Assembly: GCF_029868625.1 (NCBI RefSeq) | Contig: NZ_JARWOJ010000208.1 | Span: 1-32,385 of the forward strand | Length of the DNA stretch: 32,385 bases | Direction of reading: 5' to 3' | DNA from: Nocardia neocaledoniensis | Lineage (GTDB): Bacteria > Actinomycetota > Actinomycetes > Mycobacteriales > Mycobacteriaceae | Part shown: positions 16,180 through 23,857 of the stretch, one piece after another | How the letters are laid out: the number at the start of each line of letters is the position of its first letter | How positions within the stretch are numbered: the stretch's first letter is position 1 | Notes under the pieces: generated by a model | What the model saw: only the letters and a program-made list of their open reading frames with translations | Database searches by the model: none | Told to the model about the DNA's origin: nothing | Position numbers and translations under genes: made by a program

Positions 16180-16910
16180 TCAGAGTTGGATGGCGCGACC
16201 GTAGGTGACGACGCTGTACTGGCCGGTGGCAGTGGTCATCGACATACGGGTATAAGGGCGCACGGTCACCGGTCCCAGCGCTCCGGCCACTTTCAGGTGC
16301 ACGCCACCAAATCCGGCGTAGGCGACCGGGCTACCCAACTGCACCTGAGCCAGCGGTACAAGGCGGATGTCACCGTATTGGACCTTGAACTTCAGCGACT
16401 GCGCTGGAATCAGGGTGCTGGTTGCCCCCGCGTTCGCGCCCAGGGTGAAACTGCCACCCCCCGGAGGGGCCCATGGGTCCGACCTGGATCGACGGCCCGA
16501 CACTGACGTTGACGCCGGCGTTGACCGATAGATCCGGGGTCTTGAGCTCGACGTCGATCCCGTCGGGGGCGAACAGCACCGGATACCCGATCTGGTAGCC
16601 GGCCTCGAACGTCGCACCGGTGATCACCGCGCCCGCCGGACCGCCGATCTCCCGACGTGACCGCCGTCGATGAGTGCTTCCCTACTCAGTGGCGAGGAGT
16701 CCAGCGGAGGCACGGACTGGATGGACGTATCGGACTCGCGAACCTCGATACGCAGCCCGTCCGGAGTGTTCAGGAACCGCGCGGAGTCCACACCCGCCGA
16801 CGCGGGACCGCCGCTGGCTATCGTGCACGCTACCGCGAGCAGCCCTGCCACGAGCCACCGGCGCGGCTGTCGCCGCCCCTGGGTGAAACTCGGAATATCA
16901 AAGTGGCCAT
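16180..16910 (-). pseudogene. MspA-family outer-membrane porin, frameshifted
   Basis: Three minus-strand frames combine into an MspA-like porin of about 220 residues, a mycomembrane channel family of mycolata. The N-terminal part has a hydrophobic signal segment (VAGLLAVACTIASGGPASAG), then LRIEVRESDTSIQSVPPLD. The middle frame gives FEAGYQIGYPVLFAPDGIDV, matching the MspA GYQIGFP segment, and SVGPSIQVGPMGPSGG. The last frame gives FTLGANAGATSTLIPAQSLK, GPVTVRPYTRMSMTTATGQY and VVTYGRAIQL, matching the MspA C terminus. Switches lie near 16650 and at a run of six G (minus strand) near 16460. The best ribosome site (GGGAGGG) precedes ATG 16910, which would need one more switch near 16870; a GTG at 16851 avoids it. 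It is inactive as written unless the indels are sequencing errors. Confidence 0.65.
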
Positions 16911-16941
16911 GACATTTCCCTCCCGGCAGAGCCGTACATCG

Positions 16942-17202
16942 TTAGATGTCGAACTGACTGGTCTCCCGAGAAGCAAACATCCATAGCAAATAGTCAGCAA
17001 CTCGAAAGGTGGGGGTTCGAGCGGGCCGTGACCCCGCGTTCACCTCCACGAAACCGGCGAACCCGGGCGCAGCGCGGTGGTTTCCGACCGCGGCGACAGT
17101 TGCTGTGAGGTGCGCCACCAGGCGATCGTTATCAGACGGTCTGGCGAGCGCTTCCGCGACCGGGGTGGGGGTAGTGGCGCATCTGCCCGGAATCCGGCGC
17201 TA
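16942..17202 (-). pseudogene. Possible degraded coding sequence
   Basis: The minus strand is open from about 17202 to TAA at 16942-16944 with coding-like content, for example VAEALARPSDNDRLVAHLTA and a tail FRVADYLLWMFASRETSQFD. No good start codon or ribosome site is present. A neighbouring frame to the right (about 17220-17310) also looks coding-like (DAELEINLVITTRWLLRGPP), so it may be the remnant of a frameshifted gene. Its stop lies 31 bases before the porin start. No family is recognised and confidence is low. Confidence 0.25.
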
Positions 17203-17315
17203 ACGCAGTTGCCCGTTCTGAGTTGATCCCTACCGGCGGCCCGCGCAGTAGCCACCGGGTGGTGATGACCAGATTGATCTCCAACTCGGCATCTGCAGTC
17301 GGTAGCGCGGTCGGC

Positions 17316-18011
17316 CTACTCCTCTTCGCACCGACGGTCGAACACCCGCCAGCCGTGCCGCAGGCACGACATCGACAACGAGTACCACCCAGCGAGTTCC
17401 GCCGCATGCCCACCGGTGACGCCCACCGCCAGACCCGAATTCTTGTCTGTCTCCGAGAATTCTGCGCGGGTCGCGATTGCCCACGAGTTGACGTGGGCGT
17501 CGGAGGAGAGCACGTTCCACGCCAACCGCAGCCCCGCCTGACGCTTGGGGTGCTCGGAAAAGACCTCCGGTGCGACATCCCGAAACACGTCGGTGAGATT
17601 GAGGTCGATCAGTTCCGGCTGGACAGCCTCCAACGCACGCCGACGAGACTTGATCCACTTGGTCTGCTCCGCTATCTGCTGCTTCTCGGTGCGCGAGTAT
17701 CCGAATTGCGGTGCCAGGTCCAGGGTCTTCTGGTGGTCCCCGGGAGCCAGAATCCACACTGCTTGTGCCGCACCGACAAGCGCACCACGCACAGCTGTGT
17801 GCTGCGCGGAGTTATACAGATTCTTCTGCAACAGCCCGTCCCACACCAGACGCAGGTGCTCGCCAGCGGAGATCAAGCAGATGCGAACAGACTCACTGAT
17901 CGGGTAGTGAGCGAAGGCCTTGTCGTCCTCACCCATACCTGTTCGCAACGCATCCAGGGTAGGGGCCGCCACCGACGCGAGGGGTCGAGAGCGAGGTGTG
18001 ACGAATTGCAT
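17316..18011 (-). CDS. Hypothetical protein, mostly helical, function unknown
   Basis: An intact frame of 231 residues starting at ATG 18011, or 260 from the GTG at 18098; neither start has a strong ribosome site, and the extra N-terminal part is AT-richer than the rest. The protein looks helical and soluble, with segments such as YPISESVRICLISAGEHLRL, TAVRGALVGAAQAVWILAPG and ELIDLNLTDVFRDVAPEVFS, and no signal peptide or membrane helix. I do not recognise the family. It is the first gene of the minus-strand row that includes the porin remnant, and the only one without a frameshift. Its position in an island next to a recombinase remnant suggests accessory function. Codon use is somewhat less GC-biased than in the flanking core genes, consistent with transfer. 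Confidence 0.65.
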   Translation of the reverse strand: MQFVTPRSRPLASVAAPTLDALRTGMGEDDKAFAHYPISESVRICLISAGEHLRLVWDGLLQKNLYNSAQHTAVRGALVGAAQAVWILAPGDHQKTLDLAPQFGYSRTEKQQIAEQTKWIKSRRRALEAVQPELIDLNLTDVFRDVAPEVFSEHPKRQAGLRLAWNVLSSDAHVNSWAIATRAEFSETDKNSGLAVGVTGGHAAELAGWYSLSMSCLRHGWRVFDRRCEEE

Positions 18012-18099
18012 ACGACGGTGGAGTCCCCAAATATCGGTTTTTCCGGAAGTAGATATGTACGCCAGTCCATAACGAAAGTCTGGTGCTACCGCGATCACC

Positions 18100-18640
18100 C
18101 GCCATCCCCCATCGAACCCGCGCCAGCCGCCGCAGTCGTCTGGTCACACGGAGCCTCGAGCACAACACCAGCGGACCCCGACTGCCGCCACCGAAATCAC
18201 CATCCCCCCGCAGGCCGTTGTCCGCTGGTCCCCGTGACTGTGGCCATCACAGCCACCCCGCCCAACATCGACCACTGCAGGGAACCGGCCACGGCCCGGC
18301 GATGCCGATTTGCCCGCCGGAACGGCCCGTGCCCGCCTATAGCACGCGGGTCGGGCCCGGGCGTGGGATTGGTGGGCGGTTCGACAGAAACGTTGGAGAG
18401 AGAGGTTTTGACGACCTGCCCGCTACGGAGCGTTCATAGACCCCGTGACCGGCTGCCCGGTCACCGACGCCGGCCCGAAACCCACAACAGACACCCCCGT
18501 GATCGGCGCCGTCCAAGACGAGATAGGCCTGAATGAGAGAGGACCGCAACCTCATGAACAAGAAACCAGTGAACGTCACACCGCTGCACCCGCAACGCGG
18601 TGCGACCACTGTGCCATGCGGCCGCGAAATGAATGCGTCG
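18100..18640. other. Gene-poor stretch between the hypothetical gene and the recombinase remnant
   Basis: No convincing gene is seen here on either strand. Short open frames exist but lack a ribosome site and recognisable composition. One feature stands out, a perfect 8-base-pair hairpin at 18445-18464 (GTGACCGG, four-base loop, CCGGTCAC). The stretch may be remnant DNA of the element that brought the recombinase. Confidence 0.4.
18445..18464. repeat. Perfect short inverted repeat
   Basis: GTGACCGG (18445-18452) and CCGGTCAC (18457-18464) are exact inverted copies separated by CTGC. It lies about 170 bases before the recombinase remnant. It could be a hairpin terminator without T tract or a recombination-related site; nothing distinguishes these. 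Confidence 0.45.
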
Positions 18641-19574
18641 CCAGCGCAGGGGAATACGGCCGGTGTCAACCGGTCAAAGGAAGCAGGAGTCGCTGATCGA
18701 TGTGGAGGACGTGGCACTCGGTCACCACACCCGACTGTCATGGAACGCCGAATCCGAGTGGGTGTACTCCGAGCAACCCGTTCACGACGCGATCATCAGC
18801 AAACAGACCTTCGATCAGGTACAGGTGCGCTTCACCTCGCGAAGCCCCCGGTCGCCACGTCCGATGACCCGTAGGACCCACCCACACGCCTTCAACGGAC
18901 TCATCAGACACCACAGTTGCGGGCGCAAGATGCAGGGCAACTGGTTTCACGACGCGGCGGTCTACCGCTGCCGCTATCCCCGCGAATACGCTGTCGCGAA
19001 CCGTCTCGAACACCCGACGAACGTCTTTCTCAAGGAGCACCTCCTCATCGGCCCCCTGGACGAGTGGCTCGCCGAGATCTTCGCCCCCGAACACGTCGAA
19101 CACACCCTGACGCAGCTCGAGACCGCACAACCAGCTCCCGGGGTCGCAACGCACCCGCTGCGCCGAGCCATCGCCGAATGCGACCGGAAACTGGCGCGCC
19201 ACCGCGCCGCCCTGGAAGCCGGGGCCGACCCGGCGATGGTGGCTGCGTGGAGTAGCGACGTGCATCGCGAGCGAACGCACCTGGCTTCCCAGCTGGCCGC
19301 GGCACCCGCCCCAGTCGCTGTCTCGCGGCTCAGCCGGGAGGAGATCCGCGGGATCGTGGACGAGCTGGGTGGGATGCTAGCGGTGCTACAGGCCGCCGAA
19401 CCCGGCGACAAGCTAGAGGTCTACCGAAAACTCGGATTGGAGCTGACCTATGAACACGAGAATGCTGTAGTCACAGCGGGGCTGAATCCTCAACCCAATG
19501 TTGGCATACTTACTGTGTCCGGAGGGGGACTTGAACCCCCACGCCCTAATACGGGCACTAGCACCTCAAGCTAG
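18633..19574 (+). pseudogene. Large serine recombinase, N-terminally truncated (integrase remnant)
   Basis: The frame encodes only the C-terminal two thirds of a large serine recombinase. It begins within the recombinase domain (SLIDVEDVALGHHTRLSWN, then YSEQPVHDAIISKQTFDQVQ), continues with a zinc-ribbon (HHSCGRKMQGNW and YRCRYP, with the first Cys of the usual pair replaced by His), and a coiled-coil (LRRAIAECDRKLARHRAALE). It ends with ELGGMLAVLQAAEPGDKLEV and LGLELTYEHENAVV. The N-terminal resolvase domain with its catalytic serine is missing; homology starts only near 18670. At the 3' end the frame runs past the usual C terminus into the 3' half of the tRNA-Leu gene and stops at 19574. 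It cannot be catalytically active. This is the likely relic of an integrative element. Confidence 0.75.
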
Positions 19575-19600
19575 CGCGTCTGCCATTCCGCCACCCGGAC
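19516..19600 (-). tRNA. tRNA-Leu(GAG)
   Basis: Read on the minus strand, an 85-base cloverleaf starts GTCCGGG, with acceptor partner TCCGGAC and discriminator A. The anticodon stem is CTAGC/GCTAG with loop TTGAGGT, giving anticodon GAG. The extra arm is long, as in class II leucine tRNAs (GTGCCCGTATTAGGGC), and the T arm contains GGGGGTTCAAGTCCCCC. CCA is not encoded. The recombinase remnant overlaps its 3' part on the opposite strand. Confidence 0.93.
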
Positions 19601-19759
19601 TTGCTGGTGTGCCAAAAGATTATCCGACGCGGTGTCGGAAACCAAATCGCCAGGATGACCTGGGGATTTGCCGTCGTTCGGTGACCCGCCACACCGGCCG
19701 GCGCGGCACCCTTCGGCCCTGCCCGGCACCCCCGTTCCGGCGCGACACCGCGACACCCC

Positions 19760-19786
19760 GGAACGTACGAAGCCGGATGAGACGAC
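19760..19786 (+). promoter_or_regulatory. Possible ECF-type promoter of the sigma operon
   Basis: GGAAC at 19760-19764 followed about 18 bases later by CGAC (19783-19786) resembles the -35/-10 layout of ECF-dependent promoters and would allow autoregulation. It lies 75 bases upstream of the sigma factor start. It is a pattern match only. Confidence 0.25.
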
Positions 19787-19860
19787 GATCACTGATACTT
19801 TGCCGTGACGAATTCCTGCGCACACGTGTCCATCACAGGAGCAGCGGAGGAGGTGCCGGT

Positions 19861-20427
19861 GTGACCACGACGTCGCCCGCACCCGAGGCAGCGCTGGACG
19901 ACGCGACCCTGGCCGGTCGGGCGCGTGACGGCGATGTCCGGGCATACGAGCAGCTGGTGCTGCGCTATCAGGGTCCGATGTTCCGGCTGGCCGCGAAGAT
20001 GCTGGCCGACCGCGCCGAGGCCGAGGACGTGACCCAGGAGGTGTTCCTCAAGGCTTGGCGCACGATCGGGCGGCTGCAGGACGACGCGGCGTTCGCCGGC
20101 TGGCTGTATCGGATGACGACCAACCGGTGTCTGAATGTGCTGCGCGCACGCCGGGTCCCCGCCGATGTGGACCCGGATTCGACGGCGTCGCCCCGCACCG
20201 ACACCAGGCCCGAGCACGCGACCGAGGTGAGCAGCCAGCTGGCCGCGCTCACCGACGCGCTGCAACTGTTGACGCCCGAACAACGGGCCTGCTGGTTGCT
20301 GCGCGAGGTACACGGCCGGTCCTATGACGAGATCGCCGAGATCGTCGGCGCCAACAGCACGGCGGTGCGCGGGCGGATAGCCCGGGCCCGAGCCCAACTG
20401 GCAGAGGTGATGAAGCCATGGCGGTGA
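19861..20427 (+). CDS. ECF RNA polymerase sigma factor
   Basis: A 188-residue sigma-70 family ECF factor. Region 2 spans ATLAGRARDGDVRAYEQLVL, MLADRAEAEDVTQEVFLKAW and WLYRMTTNRCLNVLRAR. Region 4 contains LLTPEQRACWLLREVHGRSY and the helix-turn-helix DEIAEIVGANSTAVRGRIAR. There is no region 1.1 or 3, as expected for the class. GGAGGAGG precedes the GTG at 19861; upstream in-frame codons run back into the tRNA region and are excluded. It overlaps the next gene by ten bases, and that gene encodes its probable anti-sigma factor. It should direct transcription of an envelope-stress regulon including, probably, its own operon. Confidence 0.93.
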   Translation: MTTTSPAPEAALDDATLAGRARDGDVRAYEQLVLRYQGPMFRLAAKMLADRAEAEDVTQEVFLKAWRTIGRLQDDAAFAGWLYRMTTNRCLNVLRARRVPADVDPDSTASPRTDTRPEHATEVSSQLAALTDALQLLTPEQRACWLLREVHGRSYDEIAEIVGANSTAVRGRIARARAQLAEVMKPWR

Positions 20428-20993
20428 CCAACCACATCGACAACGACTACCTGCTCCCCTGTGGACGCGGCCTCGAACAGGTGTGGGAGCGACTCGACGA
20501 GGCGGATCTCGACCGGCACGAGGCAGGCTGCCCGCACTGCGCCGGCGCGCGCGAGAGCCTGCTGACGCTGCGCACCGCGACCCGCGAACTCATCGACGAG
20601 CCCGATCCCCCACCACCCGATCTGTTCGGCCGGATCATGTCCGCCGTGCGCGCCGATGTGCGCCGCGGCCGCACACTCACCGTCGATACGTCGTCTCCTG
20701 GTGGGATCCAGGTCAGCGAGCAGGCGGTCGCCGTGGTGCTGCGGTTCGCGGCCGACACCGTCGACGGTGTCCGCGCCCGGCACTGCCGGGTGCGCAGCAG
20801 CGAACCGGGACCCGACGGCGAGCAGGTCATCGCTGTCGACATGACCATCGCCGTGCGCATCGAGGTACACAGTATCGACGCGCTCGTCGCGACGGTGCGC
20901 GAACGCGCTCGCGCCGCGGCCACCGCGCGCATCGGCGTGCGGCTCGGCAGGCTCGATATCACCGTGGTCGATCTCTACGAGGAGCAGCGGTGA
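20418..20993 (+). CDS. Anti-sigma-like zinc motif fused to an Asp23-like domain
   Basis: A 191-residue protein. The N-terminal part carries LLPCGRGLEQVWERLDEADL and HEAGCPHCAGARESL, a His-x3-Cys-x2-Cys arrangement like that of zinc-binding anti-sigma factors. After a Pro-rich linker (DEPDPPPPDLFG), the C-terminal half has the alternating strand/helix pattern of Asp23/Gls24 proteins (VSEQAVAVVLRFAADTVDGV, VIAVDMTIAVRIEVH, IGVRLGRLDITVVDLY). No membrane helix is present. Its overlap with the sigma factor gene makes it the prime candidate for that factor's control; this is inferred from position and the Cys/His motif. The fusion would couple sigma activity directly to Asp23-type envelope proteins. 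Confidence 0.78.
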   Translation: MAVTNHIDNDYLLPCGRGLEQVWERLDEADLDRHEAGCPHCAGARESLLTLRTATRELIDEPDPPPPDLFGRIMSAVRADVRRGRTLTVDTSSPGGIQVSEQAVAVVLRFAADTVDGVRARHCRVRSSEPGPDGEQVIAVDMTIAVRIEVHSIDALVATVRERARAAATARIGVRLGRLDITVVDLYEEQR

Positions 20994-21361
20994 CGGGTAC
21001 AGCTACCGAACTGGTCGTCGGGGACGCGGTGATCGCGAGTGTGGCCGCCGCGGCGGCCGCACGGGTGCCGGGTGTGGCCCGGCTGGAGCCGGGTGTGCTC
21101 GGCTTGGTCGGCCACCTCGCCCGGTCGGGACGGCAGCTCTGGATCGGCCAGGAGCCGGCGGTCTCGGCGGGCGTGCGCGTGCGCCGGGCCGGTGGCCTGC
21201 TCGACATCCAGGTCGATCTCGCGCTGTCGGGGTCGGGCGCCGTCGTCGAGGTGGGCCGGGCCGTGCAGCGGGCCGTGTCCGAGGCCGTGTCGGAATCCAC
21301 GGGCGCCGAGGTCGATTCGGTGCGGGTGTTCGTGCTCGATATCGAACCGGGGCGGCCGTGA
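20990..21361 (+). CDS. Asp23/Gls24 family envelope stress protein
   Basis: A 123-residue protein resembling the Asp23 domain: VVGDAVIASVAAAAAARVPG, then GVRVRRAGGLLDIQVDLALS, then a helix and VDSVRVFVLDIE. Asp23 proteins form an abundant layer at the inner face of the membrane in Gram-positive bacteria, anchored by AmaP. Its GTG start overlaps the previous stop as GTGA, and its own stop overlaps the next start in the same way. No signal peptide or membrane segment is seen. Confidence 0.8.
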   Translation: MTGTATELVVGDAVIASVAAAAAARVPGVARLEPGVLGLVGHLARSGRQLWIGQEPAVSAGVRVRRAGGLLDIQVDLALSGSGAVVEVGRAVQRAVSEAVSESTGAEVDSVRVFVLDIEPGRP

Positions 21362-21690
21362 GCGACGACGACCTGACCGACCGGATCGTCGCGGCGATCG
21401 ACGCCGTCGACGGCGCGCACCCCGCGGTGCCGATGGGTCTGCAGAACAGCCGGTGGTTGCCGTGGAACGCGGGCAGGGCCGCGGTCGATCTCGGCGAGAC
21501 GGTGGTCGAGATCCGCGTGGTCGCCACGACACTGCCGCTGCCGCCCCTGCTCGAAAAGCTGGACGCGGCGGTGCGGCCGGTCCTCGCGGCGACCAGGTGG
21601 GCCGACGCGGTGCTGCGCGTGCACGTCGTCGACCTGCACGTCGACGCGGTCGACGCGGACCGAGACGCAGATCACTCACCGGGACCGTGA
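21358..21690 (+). CDS. Small Asp23-like hypothetical protein
   Basis: A 110-residue protein from GTG 21358. The segment VVEIRVVATTLPLPPLLEKL followed by a helix and AVLRVHVVDLHVDAV resembles a minimal Asp23 domain, while the N-terminal HPAVPMGLQNSRWLPW is unlike it. It overlaps the preceding gene by four bases (GTGA). The following gap of 73 bases is the largest inside this operon and could hold an internal promoter. Function unknown beyond the operon context. Confidence 0.7.
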   Translation: MSDDDLTDRIVAAIDAVDGAHPAVPMGLQNSRWLPWNAGRAAVDLGETVVEIRVVATTLPLPPLLEKLDAAVRPVLAATRWADAVLRVHVVDLHVDAVDADRDADHSPGP

Positions 21691-21763
21691 CGATCGGGCG
21701 AGCCCGGTGTCCTACCTATGACAGTTCGTCAACCCTTGGAGCACAACACAATCGGGAGGCATC

Positions 21764-22240
21764 ATGTCCAGCACGACCACCGAGAACGCCAAGACCGTGG
21801 AGAAGACCGGCACCGGCCGTGACGGGTCGAATCGCCCCGCCCTGGTGACCGACCAGGGTTCCACCACCATCGCCGACGTCGTGGTCCAGAAGATCGCCGG
21901 TCTGGCGGCACGGGAGGTGCGCGGGGTGCACGATCTCGGCGGCGGCACGGCGCGCGCGATCGGCGCACTGCGCGACCGTATTCCGGGCGCCTCCTCCAGC
22001 ATCGGCCAGGGTGTCTCGGTCGAGGTGGGCGAGAAGCAGGCCGCGGTCGACCTCGAACTCGTCGTCGAATACGGGGTCGCCATCGCGGAATTGGCGATCG
22101 CGGTGCGCCGCAACGTGATCACCGCGATCGAGCAGATGACCGGGCTCGAGGTCGTCGAGGTGAACATCAACGTCAACGACGTGTTCATCGAGGACGACAC
22201 CGACGAGCAGCAGGCCGCCGGCCGCGACCGGGTGCAGTGA
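21764..22240 (+). CDS. Asp23/Gls24 family envelope stress response protein
   Basis: A 158-residue protein with the canonical Asp23 pattern: TTIADVVVQKIAGLAAREVR, SVEVGEKQAAVDLELVVEYG, AVRRNVITAIEQMTGLEVVE and VNINVNDVFIED. Among the paralogues in this operon it is the one closest to classical Asp23. The N-terminal 30 residues are polar and disordered-looking. GGGAGG precedes the ATG. It is followed after one base by the small membrane protein and further on by the AmaP-like anchor, matching the known association of Asp23 with membrane anchors. Confidence 0.92.
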   Translation: MSSTTTENAKTVEKTGTGRDGSNRPALVTDQGSTTIADVVVQKIAGLAAREVRGVHDLGGGTARAIGALRDRIPGASSSIGQGVSVEVGEKQAAVDLELVVEYGVAIAELAIAVRRNVITAIEQMTGLEVVEVNINVNDVFIEDDTDEQQAAGRDRVQ

Positions 22241-22241
22241 C

Positions 22242-22430
22242 ATGAGTGCCACCACGATCTGCCTCGCCATGGGTCTGTCCCTGGGGTTCGCCGCCGCGTT
22301 CGGCGGGCTGGGCGCGTTCGCCGTCGTGCTGATCTTCGGTGGCCTCGGTCTGCTGGTCGGACGCTGGCTCGACGGTGAGGTCGACCTGTCCGGGCTGGTG
22401 CGCTCGGCCCAGGATCGGGGCAGGCGGTGA
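22242..22430 (+). CDS. Small membrane protein (DUF2273-like)
   Basis: A 62-residue protein with one or two hydrophobic segments (ICLAMGLSLGFAAAFGGLGA, FAVVLIFGGLGLLVGRWLDG) and a polar C-terminal tail. Size, topology and placement next to Asp23 match the short DUF2273-type proteins that accompany Asp23 and may help anchor it. It starts one base after the Asp23 stop and its stop overlaps the next gene by four bases. Confidence 0.8.
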   Translation: MSATTICLAMGLSLGFAAAFGGLGAFAVVLIFGGLGLLVGRWLDGEVDLSGLVRSAQDRGRR

Positions 22431-22744
22431 CCAGCGCCGCCGCCCCGCTGCCCGGCACGACCACGATCGGCGAGCGCGCGGTGCGTCGTCTCGCCCAGCG
22501 GGCCGCCGGTGAAGTGACCGGCGTGGAGCCGGGCGTGCAGGTGAGCGCGCAGGTGATCGGTACCGGCGCGACGCTGAGCGTCCGGCTCCCCGTGCGCTAC
22601 CCGCTGCCGGTCGGACGGGTCACCGAGGAGTGCCGGGCGCATCTGATCGCCCGGACCGAGGAACTGACCGGGCTCACCGTGCCGCGGGTCGATATCGAGG
22701 TCTCGGCGATGGTGCCGGAACCGCCCGAGAGGAGAGTGCGATGA
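22427..22744 (+). CDS. Asp23-like hypothetical protein
   Basis: A 105-residue protein from GTG 22427. It has the Asp23-type arrangement of a first helix (ERAVRRLAQRAAGEVTGVEP), strands (GATLSVRLPVRYPLPVGRVT), a helix (CRAHLIARTEELTGLTVPRV) and a final strand (DIEVSAMVPE). It overlaps its neighbours on both sides by four bases. Its role is probably structural or as a partner within the envelope layer. Confidence 0.75.
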   Translation: MTSAAAPLPGTTTIGERAVRRLAQRAAGEVTGVEPGVQVSAQVIGTGATLSVRLPVRYPLPVGRVTEECRAHLIARTEELTGLTVPRVDIEVSAMVPEPPERRVR

Positions 22745-23277
22745 CACGTCGTCCACGCCGGGTCGTCCCGGCCGTCGTCGCCGCCGTGCTGCTGTGCGCG
22801 GCCGCGGTGCTCGTGGTGGTGTCGCTGGTCCAGCGGCTCACCGGGACCAGGGAGTGGGTCTCCTACGACAGCGTCGCCACGTGGCTGCACGACACATCGT
22901 GGGGCAGCGCGTGGGTCCTCGGTGTGGGCATCGCGGTCGCGGTGCTCGGGCTGGCCCTGCTGGCGGTGGCCGCCCTGCCCGGCAAGCCGGTCGTGCTCGC
23001 GCTGGAATCCGGGGACGGCATCGAGGCGGGGATCGCCCGCCGGAGTCTGCGCGCCGCGCTCGCCGACGCGGCGGGCACGGTCGACGGCCTGGACAAGACA
23101 CGGGTGCGGCTGCGCCGCAAGAAGATCCATGTGTCCGGGCGCACCCACCACACGACCGAACAGACCGCGCGGGAGGTCGGCCTCGCCGTGGCGGAGCGGC
23201 TGGACCGCATCAAACCGGCCGAGGTTCCCCGACTGCGCACCAGCCTGCGCAGGCTCGCACCGGGAGGCGACCGATGA
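22741..23277 (+). CDS. DUF6286-like membrane protein
   Basis: A 178-residue protein with two membrane helices near the N terminus (VVPAVVAAVLLCAAAVLVVV and WVLGVGIAVAVLGLALLAV), then a soluble domain (GIEAGIARRSLRAALADAAG, TRVRLRRKKIHVSGRTHHTT). The pattern fits the DUF6286 proteins found beside Asp23 genes in actinobacteria. The ATG at 22741 overlaps the previous stop (ATGA). It is probably part of the membrane side of the Asp23 layer. Confidence 0.82.
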   Translation: MTRRPRRVVPAVVAAVLLCAAAVLVVVSLVQRLTGTREWVSYDSVATWLHDTSWGSAWVLGVGIAVAVLGLALLAVAALPGKPVVLALESGDGIEAGIARRSLRAALADAAGTVDGLDKTRVRLRRKKIHVSGRTHHTTEQTAREVGLAVAERLDRIKPAEVPRLRTSLRRLAPGGDR

Positions 23278-23843
23278 CCACCGCCAACCGCCCCGCGCGG
23301 CTCAACCGGAGCGTGCTCGGGCTGCTCGGCCTGCTGTCGGCCGGTGCGGGCGGGCTGCTGATCGCGGCACACTTCGGTGCCTTCCGGGTCTCCCCCGACG
23401 CCCCGCTGGTGCCCGGCACCGAGGAACCGCCGCGGTGGGTCTTCGGCCTCGTGATCGCCGCCGCGGTGGTGCTCGCGCTCCTCGCGCTGCGCTGGCTGGC
23501 CGCGCAGTTCACCCGGCTGCCCAAGCGCACGGTGTGGCGGATCAGCGACACGGGCGCGGGACGCACGCAACTGGGCTCCGGCACGGTCGCCGAGGCGGTG
23601 GCCACCGATATCGAGTCCTATGCCGGCGTGCGCGCCGCCACCGCGCGGCTGTCGGGCAGTGTGCTGGCACCCGACCTGCACCTCCTGGTCGACGCGGAGC
23701 CCGCCGCCGACCTGTCCGCACTGCGGCAGCGGATCCTCGGCCACGCGGTGCCACGGCTCCAGACAGCGCTCGAGCTCACCGCCATTCCGGTGACGGTCGA
23801 GTTCCGCATCGCCGACCGGGGGCGCACGCAGCGCACCCGGTAG
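23274..23843 (+). CDS. AmaP-like alkaline shock membrane anchor protein
   Basis: A 189-residue protein with two membrane helices (VLGLLGLLSAGAGGLLIAAH and VFGLVIAAAVVLALLALRWL) separated by a short extracytoplasmic loop, followed by a cytoplasmic Asp23-like domain (LAPDLHLLVDAEPAADLSAL, ELTAIPVTVEFRIAD). This is the topology of AmaP, which anchors Asp23 to the membrane. It overlaps the preceding gene by four bases and ends the operon. The convergent lipase gene begins 15 bases on, with no hairpin visible between. Confidence 0.85.
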   Translation: MTTANRPARLNRSVLGLLGLLSAGAGGLLIAAHFGAFRVSPDAPLVPGTEEPPRWVFGLVIAAAVVLALLALRWLAAQFTRLPKRTVWRISDTGAGRTQLGSGTVAEAVATDIESYAGVRAATARLSGSVLAPDLHLLVDAEPAADLSALRQRILGHAVPRLQTALELTAIPVTVEFRIADRGRTQRTR

Positions 23844-23857
23844 CCGCCACGGGGGTG

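Noticed and set aside
17005..17023. A tRNA T-arm-like sequence (GTGGGGGTTCGAG) as a second attachment site for the tRNA-Leu element
   Set aside because: It is in the opposite orientation to the tRNA and matches only over about ten bases that are a general T-arm consensus.
17223..18536. A 437-residue plus-strand open frame
   Set aside because: It is antisense to the intact hypothetical gene at 17316-18011 and continues through gene-poor DNA without a ribosome site.
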